Source: Acetobacter vaccinii
GTDB taxonomy: Bacteria; Pseudomonadota; Alphaproteobacteria; Acetobacterales; Acetobacteraceae
NCBI RefSeq assembly: GCF_008365315.1
Contig: NZ_CP043506.1
Coordinates: 670,001 to 734,000 of the forward strand
Direction: 5' to 3'
DNA: 64,000 nt
The notes beneath the pieces were generated by a model that saw only the letters and a program-made list of their open reading frames with translations, did not search any database and was not told the origin of the DNA. Within the stretch, counting starts at the first letter, position 1. Each line of letters starts with the position of its first letter. A program made the translations under genes and the position numbers. Positions 1 through 9,795 of the stretch are shown here, piece by piece.

Positions 1-1038
1 TTCCGTACCGTTGCGAATAAGGGCAGGCAGATGCCGGGCAAGGTGATGCGCCTGCTGGCGCGCCACCTGAGCCGTCGGCGGCAAAGGCTCATCGCGGATG
101 AAGGAACAGTCGCCCATGGCGAAAATCCGCTCATCATCCACAGAGCGCAGGTTCGGCTGCACAATAATCTGCCCGGAGCGATTCAGGGACAGACCACCGA
201 ATTTCTGTGTAACTTCCGGTGCCTTGACCCCAGCCGCCCAGACCCGCAGCGTTGCGGGCACATGGGTGCCGTCCTTCAGGGTAAAGCCGGTTTCATCCGC
301 GCCCGACACCATGGCCGATGTGCGGACATCAACATGAATATGCTCAAGCTGCTTCTTCGCGGCCTCTGAAACCTGCTCAGGGAAAGCAGGGAGAATGCGT
401 GGACCAGCCTCAAGCAATGTGATCTTGAGTGTCGGGGGTTTGCTGTCAAAAGAATACAGGCGCACAAGATCAAGCGCCTTATGCAGCTCCGCAGCAAGCT
501 GCGTGCCAGTCGCGCCCCCGCCAACAATGGCGATATCCAGTTCACTGTTCTGGGAATAGGCTTTCAGCAGTTCCATACGGAACTTGTCATAAAACCCGTT
601 GGCTTCAACCAGATTGTCGATGAACAGGCAGTGCTCCGCCACACCAGGTGTGCCAAAGTCGTTGGCGCAGCTTCCTATGGCCAGAACCAGTGCATCATAA
701 TGCACGGTACGCCCTTCAAGCACGGCCGACCCTTCTGCGGATTGGAACGGCCCCAGAACAGCCTTTCTGTTCTGACGGTCGATGCTGATCACCTCACCGG
801 GCCAGAAGTCAAAATTATACTGACTTGCCTGCGACATGAAGCTGATACGGTTGTTCTCATTCTGGACTGTGCCCGCCGCAAAGCAGTGCAGCATGGGTTT
901 CCAGACATGCGAGAAGCTTTTGTCGATCAAGGTAATGCGCGCTTCGCCGCGTCGGCCAAGCGTTTTGCCCAAACGTGTTGCCAGAGCCAGCCCGGCGACA
1001 CCGCCGCCCACTATAAGAATTTCTGATTTTGCCGCCAT
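1..1038 (-). CDS. ndh: Type II NADH dehydrogenase (NDH-2), C-terminus cut by the window edge
   Basis: A reading frame starts at the ATG at 1038 and stays open for 346 codons to the left edge, so the C-terminal part is missing (the family is about 400-430 residues). The N-terminus begins MAAKSEILIVGGGVAGLALA, a classic Rossmann FAD-binding GxGxxG motif at residues 11-16. A second dinucleotide fold (AIVGGGATGTQLAAEL, near residue 170) would bind NADH. Family knowledge: NDH-2 is a single-subunit peripheral membrane flavoprotein that passes electrons from NADH to quinone without pumping protons and is important in acetic acid bacteria. The next gene, aldB, lies 75 bp upstream on the same strand and makes NADH, but co-transcription is only possible, not shown. 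The function is confident at family level. Confidence 0.88.
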   Translation of the reverse strand, partial: MAAKSEILIVGGGVAGLALATRLGKTLGRRGEARITLIDKSFSHVWKPMLHCFAAGTVQNENNRISFMSQASQYNFDFWPGEVISIDRQNRKAVLGPFQSAEGSAVLEGRTVHYDALVLAIGSCANDFGTPGVAEHCLFIDNLVEANGFYDKFRMELLKAYSQNSELDIAIVGGGATGTQLAAELHKALDLVRLYSFDSKPPTLKITLLEAGPRILPAFPEQVSEAAKKQLEHIHVDVRTSAMVSGADETGFTLKDGTHVPATLRVWAAGVKAPEVTQKFGGLSLNRSGQIIVQPNLRSVDDERIFAMGDCSFIRDEPLPPTAQVARQQAHHLARHLPALIRNGTE

Positions 1039-1113
1039 TGCTCTCAAGCACCCGTTTAGGAAACATTTAGAAGCGAAGATGGGGTGCCAGGCACCCCATC
1101 CGTTTCAAACAGC

Positions 1114-2616
1114 TCAGAAGAAACCGAGTTTCTTTTCGCTGTAGCTGACCAGGAGGTTCTTGGTCTGCTGGTAGTGTTCAAGCACCATCTTGTGGGTTTC
1201 ACGCCCGATGCCCGACTTCTTGTAACCACCGAAGGCGGCATGAGCGGGGTAAGCATGGTAGCAGTTGACCCACACGCGGCCCGCTTCGAGCCCACGGCCC
1301 ATACGGTAGCAGGTGTTGGCATCACGCGACCACACGCCCGAACCCAGACCGAAGGGGGTGTCGTTAGCAATTGCCAGTGCTTCTTCCTCAGTGCGGAAGG
1401 TCGTGACGGCAAGAACCGGCCCGAAGATTTCTTCCTGGAAGATACGCATCTTGTTGTTGCCGCGGAACACGGTCGGCTGGACGTAGCAGCCTTTGCTGTA
1501 GGCATCGCCCAGGTCGGGTTCGCCACCGCCGGTCAGCAGTTCTGCGCCTTCTTCCTTACCGATGCGGATGTAGTCGAGAATCTTCTGCTGGTGACCAACA
1601 GAGTTCTGCGCACCCATCATCGTGCTCAGGTCAAGCGGGTTGCCCTGCTTGATGGCCTTCACGCGCGGCAGAACGCGCTCGATGAAGCGGTCATAGATGG
1701 ATTCGTGCACCAGTGCGCGGCTCGGGCAGGAGCAGATCTGGCCCTGGTTGAGCGCAAACATGGTGAAGCCTTCGATCGCCTTGTCCAGGTAATCGTCGTC
1801 TTTGTCCATGATGTCGGCAAAGAAGATGTTGGGGGACTTGCCACCCAGTTCCAGCGTAGCCGGGATCAGGTTTTCTGCCGCAGCGTGTGCGATCATCTTG
1901 CCGGTCGGGGTGGAGCCGGTGAAGGCAACCTTGGCAATACGTTCGCTGGTGGACAGAGCCGCACCAACGTCACGGCCCAGACCGTTGACAATGTTGAGCG
2001 TGCCAGCGGGGAACAGATCACCGATCAGTTCCATCAGCACCAGCATGCTGGCGGGGGTGGTTTCGGCGGGCTTCATGACCACGCAGTTACCAGCGACCAG
2101 AGCCGGAGCCAGCTTCCATGCGCCCATCAGCAGCGGGAAGTTCCACGGAATGATCTGCGCGACAACGCCCAGCGGTTCGTGGAAGTGGTAGGCGATGGTT
2201 GAGTCGGTAATTTCGCTCAGCGTGCCTTCCTGCGCGCGGATACAGCCAGCGAAATAACGGAAATGGTCGATCGCCAGCGGGATATCGGCGTTCAGCGTCT
2301 CGCGGATCGGCTTGCCGTTGTCCCAGGTTTCGGCACGAGCCAGCAGCTCAAGGTTGGCTTCCATCCGGTCTGCTACCTTGAGCAGAATGCCCGAACGTTC
2401 GGCAACGGAGGTATGAGCCCAGCCTTTGAAGGCCTTGTGCGCGGCATCGAGTGCCAGTTCGATATCTTCAGCCGTGGACTGCGGCACTTCGCACAGAACC
2501 CGCCCGTCAATCGGGGAGGTGTTTTCCATGTACGCACCCTTTACAGGCGCGATCCATTCTCCACCGATGTAGTTGCCATAACGCTTTTTGAAAGGAGGTT
2601 CTTGATTAACGGACAC
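1114..2616 (-). CDS. aldB: NAD(P)-dependent aldehyde dehydrogenase, AldB/ExaC type
   Basis: The protein has 500 residues, the usual length for this ALDH subgroup, and matches Escherichia coli AldB closely through its whole length from memory. Visible hallmarks are the NAD-fold segment [15 protein letters not shown] (near 158-172), the catalytic glutamate in LELGGKSP (Glu256), the nucleophile in [11 protein letters not shown] (Cys295) and EEIFGPVL near the C-terminus. It oxidises acetaldehyde or similar aldehydes to acids in the cytoplasm, a role expected in an ethanol oxidiser. The ATG at 2616 is preceded by a purine-rich stretch. A 460-bp noncoding stretch lies upstream, so the gene probably has its own promoter. 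Confidence 0.92.
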   Translation of the reverse strand: MSVNQEPPFKKRYGNYIGGEWIAPVKGAYMENTSPIDGRVLCEVPQSTAEDIELALDAAHKAFKGWAHTSVAERSGILLKVADRMEANLELLARAETWDNGKPIRETLNADIPLAIDHFRYFAGCIRAQEGTLSEITDSTIAYHFHEPLGVVAQIIPWNFPLLMGAWKLAPALVAGNCVVMKPAETTPASMLVLMELIGDLFPAGTLNIVNGLGRDVGAALSTSERIAKVAFTGSTPTGKMIAHAAAENLIPATLELGGKSPNIFFADIMDKDDDYLDKAIEGFTMFALNQGQICSCPSRALVHESIYDRFIERVLPRVKAIKQGNPLDLSTMMGAQNSVGHQQKILDYIRIGKEEGAELLTGGGEPDLGDAYSKGCYVQPTVFRGNNKMRIFQEEIFGPVLAVTTFRTEEEALAIANDTPFGLGSGVWSRDANTCYRMGRGLEAGRVWVNCYHAYPAHAAFGGYKKSGIGRETHKMVLEHYQQTKNLLVSYSEKKLGFF

Positions 2617-3080
2617 AGACTGGCTCCATCATCTGATTGGGGGCGCCCCCGCGCAAGAGAGGACACGACCGGACACACAACAAGCCCCGCATTCAGGACC
2701 ATATTGTTCGCCTTTGCTGATATATAGTCCGCAGGCCCAACGCAATGCGTTGGAGGTCACATGATTGTGATATTTTGACACTGAGTGCCATTTTTTACAA
2801 TGGGAGAGCACCGTCCGCGAACGGAGGAAATTTTTGGCCTTGCCTTGCCGCGATCGGCCAGAAATTGCCCTTCTTTCGCCATCGGCGCTGAATGTGGGGA
2901 TAGTATTTCGACCCGGCGACCGAATGCAAGTGCAGCTTCACCCGCAGGGCAGACATACAGAAAGGGCGACCCAGCTTCCGCTGGATCGCCCTTTCCGCCA
3001 TCACCACCACTGGCCTAACGGGCCGAGCAGCATGTTGGTTCCCACGCGGGAACCACTTTCTTGATTTTTGCAACCCGCAC
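2617..3080. other. 464-bp intergenic region upstream of aldB
   Basis: No convincing gene is present. The stretch separates aldB from the stop codon of the nitronate-monooxygenase-like gene, both on the minus strand. It holds a strong hairpin at 2961-2994 (listed separately), a small 7-bp hairpin at 3037-3054, and an AT-rich tract around 2765-2805 that is the likeliest place for the aldB promoter. No exact consensus promoter could be assigned. Confidence 0.5.
2961..2994 (-). terminator. Stem-loop terminator after the nitronate-monooxygenase-like gene
   Basis: A 15-bp stem with one mismatch (2961-2975 with 2980-2994) and a TTCC loop lies about 90 bp downstream of the stop at 3081 on the minus strand. 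The 3' arm ends in TTT followed by CTGT. It could also terminate transcription on the plus strand, but no plus-strand gene is nearby. Confidence 0.55.
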
Positions 3081-4499
3081 TCAGCGGCCAGTCATAATCC
3101 GCTCAACCAACTGGCCAACTGTAGGCACAAACCCATCGGCGTAGAACGGGTCTGTTGCAAAGCGCCAGGCATTGGTGCCGCCAAACATCAGATTGCTATC
3201 CACAATCTTGTCCTGATCCTCGCCACTGGCATGCGCCACGGTCTGGAGTGTTTTCTGAATGCAGAAAGAACGCGGGTCGGCCTTGTGGCCATTGGTATAG
3301 CCCGGCCCACGCTGGCTCCAGTTGGAAAACTGGCATTCAGACAGGCAGCCCATGCAGTCGGCCTGATCGGCCAGAATCTCGCGCGCCCGATCAGGAGTGA
3401 CAAAAATCAGGGTCGAGTCGGGTGTCCGTAAGGCTTCGGTATAGCCCTGAGCCTCCCACTGCTGCACCCGCGGCACATCATCAGGGGCCAGAAACACCTC
3501 GCGCTTGCGCGGCCCGATACCGTAGGACGCGCTCAATGCACCCTCGACCTCGCTTGCAAACGGCACCTGCCGTTCGGACCGGCCTTTCAGCTCCTGCAAG
3601 AAGCCGTTATTGACCGCTGACGAATAGAAGCCGGTAGGCGAAAACTTGTTCAGATGCACATCGCCCTGCTTGAGGGTGCGCAAACGCTGCTTCCAGGCAT
3701 CAGGAATAGGGCTTTCGCGTGTCAGCAGCGGACGGGTGCCGAACTGGAAAACAATCGGCCCGAGCTCGGGGTTGTCAATCCAGTCTTCCCACTCTTCCAA
3801 CCACCAGACACCACCGGCCATAATGATCGGCACATCATTCAGACCAAACCCGCGCATGACCTGACGCAATGCCAGAACGCGAGGGTAAGGGTCTTCCGGG
3901 TTCAGCGGGTTTTCCGTGTTGGACAGGCCGTTATGTCCACCAGCCCGCCAGGGGTCCTCATACACCACGCCGCCGAGCAATTCTGGAGCTTTGTGAAAGG
4001 AACGCTTCCACAATGCATTGAACGCCCGGCCGGACGACACGATCGGGTAATAATGCACCCCAAACCGCACCGCGATTTCAGCAAGACGATACGGCATGCC
4101 CGCGCCACAGGTCAGGCCATGGATCAGCCCCGGCGCACCTTCCATGACACCGGTAATAACCCGTTCAGCCGCACCCATTTCCCACAGGATATTGGCATGG
4201 ATACGACCACGACCACCCGCCATTTCATGAGCAATTCTGGCCTGGGCAATACCACCGCGCACGGCGTATTCAACCAGTTCTTCATGCCGTTCGCGGCGTG
4301 TGCGGCCCTTATACACCTGCGGCACCGGGTTGCCCTGCGCATCGTAGCTGTCGGCATTAACAATGGACACCGTACCAGCACCGCCAGCCGCAGCCCATGC
4401 CCCAGCCGATACACCGGTGGATACGGAAACCCCTTTGCCGCCTTCAACCAGCGGCAGGATTTCAGCCCCCCCCATGCGCAGCGTGTTGATCGCCTTCAT
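3081..4499 (-). CDS. Nitronate monooxygenase / 2-nitropropane dioxygenase-family flavoprotein
   Basis: The protein has 472 residues from the ATG at 4499, which follows a purine-rich AGGACG. The reading frame is open further upstream to 4604, but that extension has no family character. The N-terminal half looks like a TIM barrel of the FMN-dependent NPD family: glycine-rich VSVSTGVSAGAWAAAGGAG, GLTCGAGMPYRLAEIAVRFG and PIIMAGGVWW as phosphate-binding loops. It is longer than classical nitronate monooxygenases (about 320-380 residues) and carries a C-terminal cysteine cluster CMGCLSEC plus SFC (Cys382, 385, 389, 413). Known members oxidise alkyl nitronates; some are enoyl-ACP reductases (FabK) or other flavin oxidoreductases, so the substrate is not settled. 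It is probably monocistronic. Confidence 0.8.
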   Translation of the reverse strand: MKAINTLRMGGAEILPLVEGGKGVSVSTGVSAGAWAAAGGAGTVSIVNADSYDAQGNPVPQVYKGRTRRERHEELVEYAVRGGIAQARIAHEMAGGRGRIHANILWEMGAAERVITGVMEGAPGLIHGLTCGAGMPYRLAEIAVRFGVHYYPIVSSGRAFNALWKRSFHKAPELLGGVVYEDPWRAGGHNGLSNTENPLNPEDPYPRVLALRQVMRGFGLNDVPIIMAGGVWWLEEWEDWIDNPELGPIVFQFGTRPLLTRESPIPDAWKQRLRTLKQGDVHLNKFSPTGFYSSAVNNGFLQELKGRSERQVPFASEVEGALSASYGIGPRKREVFLAPDDVPRVQQWEAQGYTEALRTPDSTLIFVTPDRAREILADQADCMGCLSECQFSNWSQRGPGYTNGHKADPRSFCIQKTLQTVAHASGEDQDKIVDSNLMFGGTNAWRFATDPFYADGFVPTVGQLVERIMTGR

Positions 4500-4590
4500 C
4501 GTCGTCCTATTCGTCCTGCAACTACCGTGGTCAGAGCGTAGACAGGTATTTTGCGTTCCTGCCCGCGCAACCTGGAAAAAAACACCAAGA

Positions 4591-4615
4591 CACCGACAGG
4601 GCAAACCTGTCGGTG
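4591..4615 (-). terminator. Rho-independent terminator of pnp
   Basis: A perfect 10-bp stem (4591-4600 with 4606-4615) and 5-nt loop lies 75 bp past the pnp stop codon. Read on the minus strand it is followed within a few bases by a run of seven T residues. A second perfect 8-bp inverted repeat (4645-4652 with 4664-4671) sits between it and the stop codon and lacks a T tract. Confidence 0.7.
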
Positions 4616-4690
4616 GTCATGGATAGCACAAATACCAGCGCAACGGCCTGCCTGGATCTACCCGGCAGGCCCTCAGCCTCTCTGGCTGCT

Positions 4691-6841
4691 TTATTCAGCA
4701 TCCCGGCGAGGCGCACGCGCAGGCTTTTCGCCAACGGTCTCGGTAATATCGGCACCGGTTGCCTGGTCAACCACCCGCATGGACAGCTTGACCTTGCCGC
4801 GGTCATCAAACCCGATCACCTTCACCTTAACGGTATCACCATCCTTCACGATATCGGTGGTGCGACCCACGCGACCCTGTGCCAGTTCGGAGATATGCAC
4901 AAGGCCATCACGCGCGCCAAGGAAGTTCACAAACGCGCCGAAATCAGCGGTCTTGACCACCTTGCCGTCGTAAATACGGCCCAGTTCAGGCTCGGCCACA
5001 ATCCCGTTGATGCGCTCCAGAGCTTTCTTGGTCTGCTCTTCAGCCGTGGAGGCAATGGTGATCGTGCCGTCATCACCGATATCAACCTTGGCGCCAGAGT
5101 ATTCCACGATTTCGCGGATAACCTTGCCACCAGACCCGATGACATCACGGATCTTCTCGCGCGGCACTTTCATGGTGGTGATGCGCGGTGCCGTAGCGGA
5201 AACCGTGTTACGGGTTTCTGTCAGGGCACGGGCCATTTCACCCAGAATGTGCATGCGACCTTCGCGGGCCTGACCCAGAGCGATCTTCATGATTTCCGGT
5301 GTGATGGACGTAATCTTGATGTCCATCTGCAGCGCGGTCACACCTTCTTCCGTGCCCGCAACCTTGAAATCCATGTCGCCCAGGTGGTCTTCATCACCCA
5401 GGATGTCGGACAGGACGGCAAACTTCTCACCTTCCTTGATCAGACCCATGGCAATGCCAGCCACAGGGCGCTTAAGCGGCACGCCTGCGTCCATCAGCGC
5501 CAGAGAACCACCGCACACCGATGCCATGGAGGAAGAGCCGTTGCTTTCCGTGATCTCGGAAACAACACGCACCGTGTAGGGGAATTCCTTACGGTCGGGC
5601 ATCAGCGGGTGGATGGCTCGCCATGCCAGCTTGCCATGCCCGACTTCACGACGACCGGGGGAACCAACACGCCCGCACTCACCCACAGAGTAGGGAGGGA
5701 AGTTGTAGTGCAGCAGGAAGTTGGTGCGGTATTCACCTTCAAGCGCGTCAATAACCTGCTCGTCCTGGGCGGTGCCAAGGGTGGTGACCACCAGAGCCTG
5801 GGTTTCGCCACGGGTGAACAGGGCAGACCCATGCACGCGGGGCAGCACGCCCACTTCCGGCACGATGGGGCGAACGGTGACCAGATCACGACCATCAATA
5901 CGCTTGCTGGTCTTGAGGACGGAGGTCCGCACCACGTCGGCTTCCAGGTCCTTGATCATCGGCTTGGCAGCGGCGGCATCCAGTTCAGCAGCAACCAGCT
6001 TTTCAGTAATGGCTGTGCGGGCAGCGCCGAGCTTTTCGTAACGTGCCTGCTTCTGCTTTTCCTTGTAGGCGTCAGCAATCAGCTTGCGGCCGAGCTTGTC
6101 CACCTGCTTGCGCAGTGCCTGGGCTTCCTTGCTTTCCTGCGGCAGGGGCCAGGGTTCCTTGGCGGCGTGTTCAGCCAGGGAGATGATGGCATCAAGCACA
6201 GGCTGGAACCCGGCGTGACCGAAGGTCACAGCCTCCAGCATGATCTCTTCCGACAGTTCGGAGGCTTCGGATTCGACCATCAGTACGCCTTCGGCCGTCC
6301 CGGCCACGACGAGGTCAAGATCGCTTTCCTTCATCTGGTCCAGGGTCGGGTTCAGGATGAAAGCACCATCCTTGAAGCCAACGCGCGCAGCGCCAACCGG
6401 ACCGAAGAAGGGAATACCCGACAGGGTCAGGGCAGCGGAGCAGCCGATGAGAGCCGCAATGCCAGGATCATTTTCCATATCGTGCGTCAGCACGGTGGCG
6501 ATGACCTGCACCTCGTTGCGGAACCCTTCGGGGAACAGCGGGCGGATAGGACGGTCGATCAGCCGTGAAACCAGCGTCTCATTCTCGGACGGGCGGCCTT
6601 CACGCTTAAAGAAGCCACCGGGAATCTTGCCCGCAGCGTAGGCTTTTTCCTGATAGTTGACGGTCAGGGGGAAGAAGTCCTGCCCAGCCTTGACGTTGTG
6701 GTCACCCACAGCCGTACACAGCACCACGGTCTCACCATAGGTGACCATGACAGCGCCATCGGCCTGACGGGCAACCTTGCCGGTTTCCAGCACAAGCGTG
6801 CGGCCCGCCCATTCAATTTCTTTACGGTAATAATTAAACAT
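4691..6841 (-). CDS. pnp: Polyribonucleotide nucleotidyltransferase (PNPase)
   Basis: The protein has 716 residues from the ATG at 6841. The start was chosen because [16 protein letters not shown] matches the conserved PNPase N-terminus; an upstream in-frame extension to 7003 does not. Visible parts are two RNase PH domains (about residues 1-140 and 310-540, with [22 protein letters not shown] in the first), an all-alpha linker, a KH domain ([16 protein letters not shown] near 560) and a C-terminal S1 domain ([19 protein letters not shown] near 620). PNPase degrades RNA 3' to 5' using phosphate and takes part in the degradosome. The gene follows rpsO, as in many bacteria, after a 316-nt leader that may carry autoregulatory structure. 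Confidence 0.97.
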   Translation of the reverse strand: MFNYYRKEIEWAGRTLVLETGKVARQADGAVMVTYGETVVLCTAVGDHNVKAGQDFFPLTVNYQEKAYAAGKIPGGFFKREGRPSENETLVSRLIDRPIRPLFPEGFRNEVQVIATVLTHDMENDPGIAALIGCSAALTLSGIPFFGPVGAARVGFKDGAFILNPTLDQMKESDLDLVVAGTAEGVLMVESEASELSEEIMLEAVTFGHAGFQPVLDAIISLAEHAAKEPWPLPQESKEAQALRKQVDKLGRKLIADAYKEKQKQARYEKLGAARTAITEKLVAAELDAAAAKPMIKDLEADVVRTSVLKTSKRIDGRDLVTVRPIVPEVGVLPRVHGSALFTRGETQALVVTTLGTAQDEQVIDALEGEYRTNFLLHYNFPPYSVGECGRVGSPGRREVGHGKLAWRAIHPLMPDRKEFPYTVRVVSEITESNGSSSMASVCGGSLALMDAGVPLKRPVAGIAMGLIKEGEKFAVLSDILGDEDHLGDMDFKVAGTEEGVTALQMDIKITSITPEIMKIALGQAREGRMHILGEMARALTETRNTVSATAPRITTMKVPREKIRDVIGSGGKVIREIVEYSGAKVDIGDDGTITIASTAEEQTKKALERINGIVAEPELGRIYDGKVVKTADFGAFVNFLGARDGLVHISELAQGRVGRTTDIVKDGDTVKVKVIGFDDRGKVKLSMRVVDQATGADITETVGEKPARAPRRDAE

Positions 6842-7157
6842 TCTGTTTTCCAAGCCTCTGATACAAAAACGGTTCAGGGTCACGGAAACAGGCTGGGACA
6901 GCACCGGATGGCGGACAGCGCCTCGGACGGCATGGTGACTGGCGGCAAATACCACCCAGGCGCCATGTGGTCGGAAACGCCGTGGCCGGTCCGGAGCTTT
7001 CAATCCCGCATGCCTGACCTGTGACGCCGTGTCACCATAAGGGCATTGACCGGGTATGGCCAGCCCAATGCCTCATGCCGGTGCAATAGCCCGGCAAGCG
7101 TGCCCGCACAGACTGCCCCAACCCGTGGGTTATGGCAGGTCATGCGGGCAAAACCTG
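6842..7157 (-). promoter_or_regulatory. rpsO-pnp intergenic leader (316 nt)
   Basis: No gene is supported here. It is the transcribed or promoter region between the rpsO stop and the pnp start on the minus strand. It contains several short inverted repeats: 7021-7025 with 7031-7035, 7042-7048 with 7066-7072, 7077-7081 with 7089-7093, and CAGGT/ACCTG at 7136-7140 with 7154-7158. In Escherichia coli the equivalent leader forms an RNase III-cleaved hairpin through which PNPase represses its own translation. Whether this leader does so is inference. Confidence 0.4.
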
Positions 7158-7427
7158 TTAGCGACGCAGGCCCAGACGTGCAATCAGCGCCTCGTAACGG
7201 GTCTGGCTCTTGCCACGCAGGTAGTCGAGCAGACTGCGACGACGGCCAACGAGGATGAGCAGACCACGGCGGGAATGGAAGTCCTTGGCGTGGGTCTTAA
7301 GATGTTCGGTCAGGTTGTTGATACGCTCGGTCAGGATCGCAACCTGCACTTCCGGCGAACCGGTGTCGGTCGGGGTGGTCTGGTATTCAGCGATCAGCGC
7401 CGTGCGGCGTTCTGCGGTAATCGACAT
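7158..7427 (-). CDS. rpsO: 30S ribosomal protein S15
   Basis: The protein has 89 residues, exactly the usual S15 length. The ATG at 7427 gives [16 protein letters not shown]; an in-frame start seven codons upstream (7448) would add non-conserved residues. Conserved S15 segments are [20 protein letters not shown] and [21 protein letters not shown]15 binds 16S rRNA early in assembly of the small subunit. It sits between truB, 30 bp upstream, and pnp downstream, the same order as in Escherichia coli, which supports one transcription unit. Confidence 0.97.
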   Translation of the reverse strand: MSITAERRTALIAEYQTTPTDTGSPEVQVAILTERINNLTEHLKTHAKDFHSRRGLLILVGRRRSLLDYLRGKSQTRYEALIARLGLRR

Positions 7428-7457
7428 CACATGTCTCCATTCAAACAAACATAAAAA

Positions 7458-8372
7458 CTAGAGAATCCGTACAGGGCGCAGCCACCCGTCTTCCAGGCGG
7501 CCTATGCCCAATACGCGCTCCCCTTCCATGACCCGGACAGTGCCGCTGGCGTCTGTCTGTGGGATACGCCCCATCAGACCGACAAGGCCCAGTGGCCGCC
7601 CGTGGCACAGGGATGTAGCTTCTTCTTCAGTCAGGGCCAGCGCCGGGATGTCGGCCAGCGCGGTCCCGACCGGACAAAGAAGGTCCGGGGAAGCAGGGGC
7701 CTTGTCGTCGTTTGGGGCGAGTTTGTCCAGCATAATCGCATCGGACTCGGTAAAAGGCCCCACCCTGAGCCGCCGCAACGCGATAATATGCCCCAAGGCC
7801 CCACAGGCCAGCGCCACATCCCGCGCCAGAGCACGCATATAGACCCCTTTGCCGGACTCCACCTCGAACACGGCAGTATCCGCATCCAGCCGTTCGACCA
7901 GTTCAAAACGGTCCACCCTGGCCGGACGGGGGGGCAGTTCCGGCGGGCGGCCATCACGCGCCATATCATAAGCACGTTCCCCCGCGACTTTCAGTGCGGA
8001 GAACACGGGCGGTACCTGCATGATGTTGCCCGTCAGGGCGGGCAAGGCCGCACGGAGCTGGGCATCTGTCGGGCGGACGTCTGACTGGCCTGTCACGGCG
8101 CCATCGGCATCGTCACTATCGCGCGATTCCCCCAGCCTGAGGGTAAAGCGGTAAATCTTGGTGCCATCCATAACATAAGGCACTGTTTTAGTGGCCGTAC
8201 CAAACGCCAGAGGCAGCAGGCCTGTAGCCAGCGGGTCCAGTGTGCCACCATGCCCGACCTTTTGCGCGTCAAACACACGGCGGGCATAGCCCACGACCTG
8301 GGTCGATGTCATACCGCTGGGCTTGTCTACAATAAGCCAGCCATCCAGCGGCCTGCCGCGTTTACGTCGCAT
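7458..8372 (-). CDS. truB: tRNA pseudouridine-55 synthase
   Basis: The protein has 304 residues with the TruB signature GHGGTLDPLATGLLPLAFG, in which Asp46 is the catalytic aspartate that attacks uridine. KVGERAYDMAR-like and ESGKGVYMRALARD segments also fit. The enzyme makes pseudouridine 55 in the T-loop of tRNAs. The ATG at 8372 is preceded by a GGGGGAGAG ribosome-binding sequence. It is the first gene of the truB-rpsO-pnp group and is divergent from the mla operon. Confidence 0.95.
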   Translation of the reverse strand: MRRKRGRPLDGWLIVDKPSGMTSTQVVGYARRVFDAQKVGHGGTLDPLATGLLPLAFGTATKTVPYVMDGTKIYRFTLRLGESRDSDDADGAVTGQSDVRPTDAQLRAALPALTGNIMQVPPVFSALKVAGERAYDMARDGRPPELPPRPARVDRFELVERLDADTAVFEVESGKGVYMRALARDVALACGALGHIIALRRLRVGPFTESDAIMLDKLAPNDDKAPASPDLLCPVGTALADIPALALTEEEATSLCHGRPLGLVGLMGRIPQTDASGTVRVMEGERVLGIGRLEDGWLRPVRIL

Positions 8373-8620
8373 GCGTCTCTCCCCCTACAGGGCGCAGCCC
8401 CGTGGTGTCATTCTTCCAAAGCGGTGCATCTAGCCGAGCCAACACGCCCCGGCAATGCCACGCCTGCCCGCAAGGCTGGCCTGCCCCTATGGTCTGCCTG
8501 TGTGCCAAAAGCGCACTAAACCGGACATTCCCATCCCCCGACCGCCCCCGGCAGCACTGAAGAAGCCCGATACGCACACTAGCCAGCACTGCCCCCTTGC
8601 CTTAGGGTTGCCTTAAAGCC

Positions 8621-9790
8621 ATGCCTGAACCTACGCCCCCTCCCCCGCCCGGCCCGGCCACACAGGCCAGCGACACACCACAGTGGACCATCCATGACAC
8701 CACGGATGGCCCCAGCCTGTGCGTACAAGGGGGCTGGACACTGGCCAACGGCGGCATGACACCCTTTGACACCAAGGCTCTGGCCAGCATACCCGCAGGC
8801 CAGACACTGACTGTCGATGCCTCTGGCCTTGGGGCATGGGATTCCGCTCTGGTCTCTTTTTTATGGAGCGCCAAGCAGGCAGCCAGCACCGCAGGACTGC
8901 ATTTTGAAAACGGCAGCCTGCCAGCCCCGGCCCAGCGCCTTATGGCGCTGCTGCCCCCCACAGCTGCCACGCCTGCGCGCCATGCTGCCAGCCACGCCAA
9001 TATTCTGGAAAAAACCGGCGACCTGACGCTGGATGCCCTGAACGAAGCAGGCACCCTGGCGCAGATGATGAGCGATGCCACGACGGGGGCCATGCGTGCG
9101 CTCCGGGGCCACGGCTTCATGCGCGGCAAGGACCTGTTGACCGACATCTGGAACGCTGGCCCCAGCGCCCTGCTAATTGTCGGGGTGGTCAACTTCCTGC
9201 TGGGGGCCATTCTGGCTTTTGTCGGGCTGGTAGAACTGCAACGCTTTTCTGCTGAAATTTATGTGACCGACCTTGTGGGCATTGCCTGCGCGCGTGAGAT
9301 TTCGGCCATCATGACCGCCATTATCATGGCCGGTCGCACAGGTGGCGCTTATGCAGCGCGTATTTCCACCATGCAGGGCAATGAGGAAATTGATGCCCTG
9401 ACGGTCTTTGGCATTCCCATCTCGGGCTATATCCTGCTGCCCTCCATTGTCTCGCTCTCGCTGATGATGCCGCTGCTCTATATCTACGGCACGCTCATTG
9501 GCATTCTGGGCGGGTTTGTGGTGGGCATGCTCATGATGGACGTGTCACCCGTCGGCTACTGGATTGCCACCTTTGACGGCGTTGCCTTCAAGGAATTCGT
9601 GTTCGGCTTCATCAAGTCGTATTTCTTCGCCATTTTCATTGCCGCTGCGGCCTGCCGTGTAGGCCTTAAAGCCGGGCGCAGCGCTGCCGACGTGGGTATT
9701 GCCGCCACACGTGCGGTCGTGATCGGCATTGTCGGCATCATCGCCATGGACGCGATCTTCGCCGTCGTGGCCAACGCACTGGGAGTCTGA
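8621..9790 (+). CDS. mlaE: MlaE-family ABC permease with N-terminal STAS (MlaB-like) domain
   Basis: The protein has 389 residues, about 130 longer than Escherichia coli MlaE. Residues about 20-112 resemble a STAS domain (TLTVDASGLGAWDSALVSFL is the typical core), which in Escherichia coli is the separate MlaB protein. Residues about 170-389 are the MlaE permease: several hydrophobic helices with the conserved GRTGGAYAARISTMQGNEEIDAL segment. It is the membrane part of the phospholipid transporter that keeps the outer membrane asymmetric. The first ten residues are proline-rich. It leads an operon with mlaF and mlaD and is divergent from truB. Confidence 0.9.
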   Translation: MPEPTPPPPPGPATQASDTPQWTIHDTTDGPSLCVQGGWTLANGGMTPFDTKALASIPAGQTLTVDASGLGAWDSALVSFLWSAKQAASTAGLHFENGSLPAPAQRLMALLPPTAATPARHAASHANILEKTGDLTLDALNEAGTLAQMMSDATTGAMRALRGHGFMRGKDLLTDIWNAGPSALLIVGVVNFLLGAILAFVGLVELQRFSAEIYVTDLVGIACAREISAIMTAIIMAGRTGGAYAARISTMQGNEEIDALTVFGIPISGYILLPSIVSLSLMMPLLYIYGTLIGILGGFVVGMLMMDVSPVGYWIATFDGVAFKEFVFGFIKSYFFAIFIAAAACRVGLKAGRSAADVGIAATRAVVIGIVGIIAMDAIFAVVANALGV

Positions 9791-9795
9791 CCACC

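Noticed and set aside
2629..2811. Possible small minus-strand protein upstream of aldB
   Set aside because: No ribosome-binding site or homology, and it occupies the likely promoter region.
4613..6568. Long open frame on the plus strand (about 650 codons) opposite pnp
   Set aside because: It is antisense to a clear PNPase and its product is low-complexity His/Arg-rich sequence, an artefact of high GC content.
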